Below, in pieces: positions 58,615-64,000 of a stretch of 64,000 nt of DNA. Where the stretch lies: contig NZ_RBLG01000002.1 of NCBI RefSeq assembly GCF_003634585.1, positions 558,001 through 622,000 on the forward strand, given 5' to 3'. The position numbers were made by a program, and so were the translations under genes. Every line of letters starts with the position of its first letter. The stretch's first letter is position 1. The notes beneath the pieces are model-generated. The model saw only the letters and a list, made by a program, of their open reading frames with translations, searched no databases and was not told the origin of the DNA. This DNA comes from Gillisia mitskevichiae. GTDB taxonomy: Bacteria > Bacteroidota > Bacteroidia > Flavobacteriales > Flavobacteriaceae.

Positions 58615-60468
58615 CTATTCTGTTAATACCGAAAATTCAACATAAGAATCTCCAAAAACAGTATGAGTTTGCTTTTTGAAATCTTCTGCCTTCGCCTTAA
58701 AGATATTTGGTACAAAAGTTTGCGGGTTTAGATCTATTAAAGGAAACCAAGTACTTTGAACTTGTATTTGAAGTTTATGACCTTTTTTGAAAGTGTGATT
58801 TACATCCTGTAATTCGAAAGAAACTTCTGTTTTCTTACCTGCTTCAAAAGGTTCTGGATTTTCAAAACTGTTTCTAAATCTCCCTCTCATAGCTTCACTA
58901 CGCACCATCATATGATAGTTACTCATTTTAAGATAGGATTGAGTTTCCTCTGTATCTTCAGCATCATGTGGGTACACGTCTATTACTTTTACAACCCAGT
59001 CTGCATCTGTCCCTGTAGTTGCAACATTTAAATGTGCTTGAATAGCACCAACTAAACTCATATCTTCTTCTAAGACTGGAGTTTCATAAACCATAACATC
59101 TGGTCTTCTAGCTGCAAAACGCTGATCGTCTGTCATATATTTTCTTGGCGTGAATACCATTTTAATATCTTCAGAATAAGGAACTGGTTTTTTAGGATCG
59201 CTCACAAAAGATACTTCTGTTTCTGAGGCGGAATCTGTTAACATTTCATCTGCACCTAAATACATTTTCTTAGTCGTAATTTCTTTTGGAGGCCAAACAT
59301 CAAAACTATCCCATTGCATATTTCCTGTATCATAAATATATGCTTCGGGCAAACCAGATTCTTTAGATCCATTTCCTTTTAAAAAGTGATTAAAGAATTT
59401 AGTTTCTATCTCCTGCTGATAATTCTTGGAAATATCATCTCCAAAATACACATTCCCTATGGCTTGCCTTTTAGAGTTTCTTGCCCAATCTCCATGGCTC
59501 CAAGGTCCAAAAACAATGGTGTTATAGTTATCACTTTTCTTCTCTATGTTCTTATAAGATTGAAGTGGCCCATAAAGATCTTCGGCATCAAATAATCCAC
59601 CTACGATCATAACTGCCGGCTTAATGTCTTTTAAATGCTGAATTAAACCTCTGGATTTCCAAAACTCATCGTAGCTAGAATGATCTTTCAACTGAGTCCA
59701 GAAAACATTATCTTCTTTATAATACTTATCTAAATTAGTTAAGGGACCATTATCCAGAAAGAACTGATATTGATCTTTTTCTTTTAATTCAGGAAATTTA
59801 TACCAAGCGGTATCTGAAGGCGTAGTCTTTTCATATCCAAAAAGTGCTGTTGCTCTCCAGTAACTTAATAAATAAGCTCCATTATGATGAAAGTCGTCAA
59901 AGAAAAAATCTCCGATCCCAGCTTGTGGAGAAACTGCTTTTAATGCAGGGTGTGCATCTAAAAGAGAATACAACGCATAATACCCAGGATATGAAATACC
60001 CCAAGTTCCTACTTTCCCTGTGTTGTTCTTTACATTCTTAACTAACCAATCTATAGTTTCGTAAGTATCGCTGGATTCATCTACTTGTTTCCCTTTTTTC
60101 TTCGGAATATATGCACGCATATTATCATAGACTCCTTCACTCATCCATCTTCCACGAACATCTTGATAAACAATGATATTCCCTTCTTTCATAAGAAACT
60201 CATTAGGACCAATTTTAGATCTGAATTGATCTTGCCCATAAGGCTGAGAACTATATGGGGTACGTTGCATTATAATTGGATACTTTTTAGAAGTATCCTT
60301 AGGTGAATAAATAGTAGTATGAAGTTTAATACCATCTTTCATGGTAATATCTACTTCTTGTTTTGTGTAATGATCGGCTACCTTATAGTCCTCTTCAGTT
60401 TGAGAAAAGCTAGAAAAGGATAGAAAAAGGCTCATTATAAAAATAAGCGGGGAAAAAGTTAATTTCAT
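58615..60468 (-). CDS. CocE/NonD-family serine hydrolase (X-Pro dipeptidyl-peptidase type)
   Basis: 617 residues with a Sec signal peptide (cleavage after FSQ region, residues 1-23). Alpha/beta hydrolase core: KDGIKLHTTIYSPKDTSKKY, VYQDVRGRWMSEGVYDNM, and the nucleophile elbow VGTWGISYPGYYALYSLL (Ser in GISYPG). The Asp region VMIVGGLFDAEDLYGPLQ and His in TIVFGPWSHGDWARNS complete the triad. The C-terminal jelly-roll (PepX_C, about 400-615) has FTPRKYMTDDQRFAARRPDV. Members cleave X-Pro dipeptides or esters and amides such as glutaryl-7-ACA or cocaine; here it is likely a secreted peptidase or acylase. Confidence 0.92.
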   Translation of the reverse strand: MKLTFSPLIFIMSLFLSFSSFSQTEEDYKVADHYTKQEVDITMKDGIKLHTTIYSPKDTSKKYPIIMQRTPYSSQPYGQDQFRSKIGPNEFLMKEGNIIVYQDVRGRWMSEGVYDNMRAYIPKKKGKQVDESSDTYETIDWLVKNVKNNTGKVGTWGISYPGYYALYSLLDAHPALKAVSPQAGIGDFFFDDFHHNGAYLLSYWRATALFGYEKTTPSDTAWYKFPELKEKDQYQFFLDNGPLTNLDKYYKEDNVFWTQLKDHSSYDEFWKSRGLIQHLKDIKPAVMIVGGLFDAEDLYGPLQSYKNIEKKSDNYNTIVFGPWSHGDWARNSKRQAIGNVYFGDDISKNYQQEIETKFFNHFLKGNGSKESGLPEAYIYDTGNMQWDSFDVWPPKEITTKKMYLGADEMLTDSASETEVSFVSDPKKPVPYSEDIKMVFTPRKYMTDDQRFAARRPDVMVYETPVLEEDMSLVGAIQAHLNVATTGTDADWVVKVIDVYPHDAEDTEETQSYLKMSNYHMMVRSEAMRGRFRNSFENPEPFEAGKKTEVSFELQDVNHTFKKGHKLQIQVQSTWFPLIDLNPQTFVPNIFKAKAEDFKKQTHTVFGDSYVEFSVLTE

Positions 60469-60529
60469 AGTTTCAGATTTTAAAAACCTAAAGATAGAAA
60501 TTAACTCTTTAACCCGGAAAATTTAAATA

Positions 60530-62530
60530 CTACTCTATTTCCGCTTTTTGGATGCCTTCACTTAGCCAAGCTAAGTATTCCTTAGCATTTGGAGTATATC
60601 CAATTGGGGAATTCAGAAGATTAAGATCTGTATCTAAAAGCACATAAAATGGTTGTGAATTATTCTGAAAATTCACGGTTTGGAACGTTGCCCATTTATC
60701 GCCGATAGTCTTTATCTTTTTAATGCTTCCATTAGCTCTAACATAGTTGAATTGCTCCTGCTCTGGCAACTCTTCTCTATCATCTACATACATAGAGATC
60801 AAAACATATTTATTTTTTAGAACTTCATAAACTGCAGGATCACTCCATACTTGCTCTTCCATTTTTCTACAGTTAACGCAAGCCCACCCTGTAAAATCTA
60901 ATATAATAGGTTTGTTCTCTTGCTTTGCGATTTCCAATCCTTTTTCCCAACTCTTATAAGCTTTTAAACCCAATGGACCTTGAGTATCCTTTTCGTAAAC
61001 ACTATAGAACAGGGGTGGTGGAAAACCACTTAATAACTTAAGATTAGCAAAAGCAGAGTTACTTAAACCAGGAAACAGATATAAAACAAAAACGAATGTT
61101 AGCGCTCCAAAGCCAAATCTAGCTTTGGTCAATTTCTTTTTAGGACCATCATGCGGAAATCTTATTATTCCGAACAAATAAAGCATTAAACCAATTCCAA
61201 CTAAGATCCAGATCCCAATAAAGATCTCTCTTTTAAGGATTCCCCAGTGTTCTACAAGGTCTGCATTAGATAAGAATTTAAAAGCAAGACCTAATTCTAA
61301 GAATCCTAGGACCACTTTTACTGTATTTAACCAACCTCCACTTTTTGGTAGCGAATTCAGCCAGTTTGGAAATAAGGCGAATAAAGCAAAAGGTAAAGCC
61401 AAAGCCAGTCCAAAACCGCCCATTCCAAAGGATAATTGGGTGGCTCCTCCATCACTGCTTAATGATCCTCCTAATAAAGATCCAAGAATAGGACCAGTAC
61501 AAGAAAATGAAACCAAAGCGAGAGTTAGAGCCATAAAAAATATACCAACAACACCACCAATACTGGAAGCTTTATCGTCCATCTTACTACTCCAACTTGT
61601 AGGTAGAGTTATCTCATAATAACCGAAAAATGAGAAGGCGAATATTATAAAGATCACAAAGAAAACGATGTTCAGAGTGACATTGGTAGAAATATTATTT
61701 AAGATCTCTGGTGCAAGACTATCCAACAAATGGAAGGGTAAACTCAATAACAAATAGATCAAAAATATAAAAAGGCCGTATAGGATTGCATTTGTTAATC
61801 CTTGCTTTCGGGTTTTAGCTCCTTTAGTAAAAAACGACACGGTTAAAGGGATCATTGGAAACACACATGGAGTAAGTAAGGCTATAAGACCTCCCAAGAA
61901 GCCTAAAAGGAAAATGGTTAAAAACCCATCTTTATCTTCTACTTCTGGCTTATATTGATCCCAACCATTTAAAGCTAAAGTAAGATCCTTTGTTTTTTGA
62001 ATATCTATTGGAGTGACCTCCTCATTTGCATAGCCTTTATTCACAGAATTATCTGCAACAGAGAATTGAAACGGCACCACATCAGGTGGTAAACACCGAG
62101 TATCGTTACAAACCATAAACTCAACCTCAACTTCTATAACCGCATCTTTATCTAAAACTTTTATAGTTTGAAAAAAAGTTGCTTGCTTTTCAAAGTATTT
62201 GATCTCCATTTCGAATACCTCATCAAAAATGGTTGGTACATTTGGTTCAGATGTTTCTCCAACCAACTCAAAAGCTACCCCAGCATTGGTAAATGTAAAA
62301 CTTGTTGGAATTGGGCCTCCTTCTTCAATATCTTGAGCATACAAATGCCAGCCTTCTTCTAATTTTGCTGTAAAACTAATTTTATAGATACTATCGTTTT
62401 CTTTTTCTAAATGGGAATCCCAGCTAATAGGCTCTTCTATTTGAAGATCATTATCTGCAGAGGTAAATACTTGAGAAAAAGAGGAAAGAGATACTGTTAA
62501 AATTAAAAGCAGTGACCAGAAATATTTCAT
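60530..62530 (-). CDS. dsbD: Thiol:disulfide interchange protein DsbD
   Basis: 666 residues. Moves reducing power from cytoplasmic thioredoxin to periplasmic proteins. N-terminal signal plus an alpha domain (about 20-160) with the redox pair in FMVCNDTRCLPPDVVPF. A central CcdA-like membrane region (about eight helices) has LTPCVFPMIPLTVSFF and VSFSCTGPILGSLLGGSL with the expected cysteines. A C-terminal thioredoxin domain has DFTGWACVNCRKMEEQVW (CVNC). All three redox units are present. Its ATG lies 4 bases inside the end of tilS, so translation is coupled to it; the CocE gene follows 61 bases downstream. Confidence 0.95.
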   Translation of the reverse strand: MKYFWSLLLILTVSLSSFSQVFTSADNDLQIEEPISWDSHLEKENDSIYKISFTAKLEEGWHLYAQDIEEGGPIPTSFTFTNAGVAFELVGETSEPNVPTIFDEVFEMEIKYFEKQATFFQTIKVLDKDAVIEVEVEFMVCNDTRCLPPDVVPFQFSVADNSVNKGYANEEVTPIDIQKTKDLTLALNGWDQYKPEVEDKDGFLTIFLLGFLGGLIALLTPCVFPMIPLTVSFFTKGAKTRKQGLTNAILYGLFIFLIYLLLSLPFHLLDSLAPEILNNISTNVTLNIVFFVIFIIFAFSFFGYYEITLPTSWSSKMDDKASSIGGVVGIFFMALTLALVSFSCTGPILGSLLGGSLSSDGGATQLSFGMGGFGLALALPFALFALFPNWLNSLPKSGGWLNTVKVVLGFLELGLAFKFLSNADLVEHWGILKREIFIGIWILVGIGLMLYLFGIIRFPHDGPKKKLTKARFGFGALTFVFVLYLFPGLSNSAFANLKLLSGFPPPLFYSVYEKDTQGPLGLKAYKSWEKGLEIAKQENKPIILDFTGWACVNCRKMEEQVWSDPAVYEVLKNKYVLISMYVDDREELPEQEQFNYVRANGSIKKIKTIGDKWATFQTVNFQNNSQPFYVLLDTDLNLLNSPIGYTPNAKEYLAWLSEGIQKAEIE

Positions 62531-63840
62531 ACAGTGTAGGTAATTTTTAATATTTTTTGAGAAGGATCTGTAATGGCAAATCTGTTATCTGCTCTTCTAT
62601 TTACGATCCAAACAATTTCATTTCCAGAGCAAAGTATCCAAGTACTTTCCTTCTCGGGCAAAGATAATTTATTGTCATTAAAAAAGTCGCTTAACTTTTT
62701 CTTTCCTTTCATTCCAAAAGGATAAAATACATCGCCATTGCTCCATTTTCTTAGAACAAGTGGAAAAGTAAGTTTTTCTGCATTTAAGAAAACACAATTA
62801 GGGGCGGTTTTGGAGATCTCGTCAACCTCAGAGATCGTAAATCTTCCCATGGGAAGCATCAATATGTTTTCTCCTTCTTCTATGAAATACTCCTGCATTT
62901 TTCTATCAGGTTCATTTTCTGCAAGGATCAATACATCTCTATCCTTTATCAATCTATGCGTAGAAGAATAAACAATTTTTCCAGATTGAGCATCTAATAA
63001 TTGGTATACATCTTCCCATTCTGAAAACCCAAAAGTCTTTAGCAATTCATAAAGTACCGCTTTAGTATTGGGTAATTTCTTCAGAAAATCTATTTTCAGA
63101 TTATAGCCATACATAGTTTTGGAAACTATTTCTGGATAGATCAATCCAATATAATCTTCCACAAGATTTAAGCTGTCATTTAAATGAGCCTGAGTATTGG
63201 CAAAACCATTTAACAACTGCGGATTCAACTCTTCCAGTACAGGAACAACATCATGCCTAATTTTGTTTCGTAGGTATTTGTTAGAAGCATTGCTACTATC
63301 TTCACGCCATTTTATTTTATGCAACTCGGCATAGGCTTCGATCTCTTTTCGACTGAAAGTTAATAGTGGTCGGATCACTGTATTATTTACAGCTTTGATT
63401 CCTGTAAAACCTTCTAAGCCAGTCCCACGAACTAAGTTGATTAGAAATGTTTCCAGATTGTCATTTGCATGATGTGCAGTTAAAACATAATCATACTTTA
63501 AAGCAACACTTAGTTCCTCGAACCAATGATAGCGTAATTCTCTGGCTGCCATTTGAATGGAGATCTTTTCATCTTCAGCATAAGCCTTAGTATCAAAATT
63601 CTCGATAAAGACTTCTACATCTAATCTATCAGCCAGATCCAGAACAAATTCTTCATCGGAATCACTTTCAGCATCTCGAAGGTTGAAATTACAATGGGCA
63701 ATGGAAAAGTTCAATTTTGCAAGCTTGCATAAATGAGCCAAAACCACACTATCTACTCCTCCACTAACTGCCAGCAGTAATTTGCCTTGACATAAAAAGG
63801 GAAATTCAGATTTCAGGTGATTTTTGAAGGCTTTTTCCAT
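62527..63840 (-). CDS. tilS: tRNA(Ile)-lysidine synthase
   Basis: 437 residues from the ATG at 63840. Attaches lysine to C34 of the CAU anticodon of an Ile tRNA, changing its decoding to AUA. The N-type PP-loop LLLAVSGGVDSVVLAHLCKL, LTAHHANDNLETFLINLVRG and GTGLEGFTGIKAVNNTVIRP are hallmarks; KWREDSSNASNKYLRNKIRH follows. The C-terminal TilS domain (about 355-437) includes RKWSNGDVFYPFGMKGKKKL. An in-frame TTG at 63849 exists, but a -7 element covers it. Its 3' end overlaps dsbD by 4 bases. Downstream of a PabB-type gene, an order I recall from Flavobacteriaceae. Confidence 0.96.
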   Translation of the reverse strand: MEKAFKNHLKSEFPFLCQGKLLLAVSGGVDSVVLAHLCKLAKLNFSIAHCNFNLRDAESDSDEEFVLDLADRLDVEVFIENFDTKAYAEDEKISIQMAARELRYHWFEELSVALKYDYVLTAHHANDNLETFLINLVRGTGLEGFTGIKAVNNTVIRPLLTFSRKEIEAYAELHKIKWREDSSNASNKYLRNKIRHDVVPVLEELNPQLLNGFANTQAHLNDSLNLVEDYIGLIYPEIVSKTMYGYNLKIDFLKKLPNTKAVLYELLKTFGFSEWEDVYQLLDAQSGKIVYSSTHRLIKDRDVLILAENEPDRKMQEYFIEEGENILMLPMGRFTISEVDEISKTAPNCVFLNAEKLTFPLVLRKWSNGDVFYPFGMKGKKKLSDFFNDNKLSLPEKESTWILCSGNEIVWIVNRRADNRFAITDPSQKILKITYTV

Positions 63841-63846
63841 AAGTTT

Positions 63847-63854
63847 CAAAGATA
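63847..63854 (-). promoter_or_regulatory. -7 element of tilS-dsbD
   Basis: TATCTTTG on the minus strand, an exact TAnnTTTG match. It ends 6 bases before the ATG at 63840, so a start 6-7 nt downstream of the element would yield an almost leaderless tilS mRNA. Confidence 0.4.
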
Positions 63855-63923
63855 TGAAATAAGCCTGTTTTAAGACTTGGCAAATGGAGAACTTTTATAT
63901 AATACAAAAGAAGTTGTAGGCTT

Positions 63924-64000
63924 TTAAGATCTAAGCGCTTCCAACATAGCTTTTGCTTTTAACTGGCATTCTTCATATTCCTGTTCGGGTATAGATCTAG
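63924..64000 (-). CDS. C-terminal end of a PabB/TrpE-type anthranilate/aminodeoxychorismate synthase (partial)
   Basis: Only the last 24 codons are inside the window (stop at 63924-63926); the gene continues past the right edge. The visible tail is RSIPEQEYEECQLKAKAM then LEALRS. The pattern S-x-P-x-x-E-Y-x-E-C-x-x-K-A-x-A-M is typical of the C-terminus of chorismate-utilising component I enzymes (PabB or TrpE), where the E-x-x-E-C-x-x-K-A motif follows the last active-site segment. PabB is favoured because flavobacterial tilS is commonly next to a PabB-type gene, but that rests on memory of synteny. The tail alone cannot decide between PabB, TrpE or menaquinone MenF-type. Confidence 0.55.
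   Translation of the reverse strand, partial: RSIPEQEYEECQLKAKAMLEALRS

Noticed and set aside
1-64000. CRISPR arrays, insertion sequences, prophage genes, tRNA or rRNA genes
   Set aside because: No regularly spaced repeats, no transposase or phage proteins, and no intergenic sequence with the TTCGA-type T-arm and paired stems of tRNA genes were found.

Overview
The window is about 64 kb of low-GC chromosome from a member of the Bacteroidetes, almost certainly a marine-type Flavobacteriaceae (Gramella/Gillisia-like; the genus cannot be fixed by eye). The evidence is a gliding-motility lipoprotein GldI, a type IX secretion substrate with a gliding-type C-terminal domain, many families nearly confined to this phylum (DUF3810, DUF5606, OstA-like), no Shine-Dalgarno signals, and promoters of the Bacteroidetes type (TAnnTTTG at about -7, sometimes TTG/TTTG 19-21 bp upstream). 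It reads as core chromosome: I see no insertion sequence, phage, CRISPR array, rRNA or tRNA.

Layout. 1-1.4 kb: the 3' end of recF, a lipoprotein, a DUF721/DciA-like protein and ndk. 1.7-7.2 kb: a DHH phosphoesterase, GldI and a cyclophilin-FKBP lipoprotein, then pepD facing a DUF3810 membrane metalloprotease-like protein. 7.2-11.6 kb: two secreted amidohydrolase-family proteins, with only one of three domains retaining the metal-binding HxH. 11.8-18 kb: an rRNA/tRNA methyltransferase, an M48 protease, the (p)ppGpp synthetase/hydrolase, Fur and PurA. 18-19.7 kb: two Tat-type exported ferritin-like proteins. 20-29.4 kb: an OstA-like LPS-transport protein, a class III aminotransferase, a TPR protein, two tandem DUF368 (polyprenyl-phosphate transporter family) proteins, AroE and a DUF349 protein. 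29.6-33.6 kb: a small secreted protein, MazG, the ruvX-def-DUF5606 operon and DapD.

33.6-39.8 kb is a lipopolysaccharide/surface-glycan block: a heptosyltransferase-type GT9, a CDP-glycerol glycerophosphotransferase-like enzyme, a rhamnosyltransferase-like protein, an InaA/WaaP-type sugar kinase, GT2 and GT4. It runs directly into tRNA modification and maturation genes (Sua5, CCA-adding enzyme) and heme A synthase. 42.9-47.5 kb: a pRiA4b ORF-3-like protein, a nucleoid-associated protein, a conserved protein of unknown function and an ABC exporter pair. 47.5-56.6 kb: a large PKD-containing T9SS substrate, UvrB, a repeat-containing secreted protein, Hsp20, a DUF2254 membrane protein and an esterase. 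56.7-64 kb, minus strand: two secreted hydrolases (DUF885 and CocE/NonD), DsbD, TilS and the 3' end of a PabB/TrpE-type gene.

Themes. Cell-envelope biogenesis dominates: LPS transport, lipid-carrier recycling, glycan assembly, periplasmic folding and disulfide handling. It is mixed with housekeeping translation, replication and stringent-response genes. I see no self-contained novel defence or mobile system. The most interesting items are the paired Tat ferritin-like proteins, the tandem DUF368 pair, the degenerate amidohydrolase domains, the cyclophilin-FKBP protein beside GldI, and several convergent gene pairs whose bidirectional hairpins are built into or beside their stop codons.
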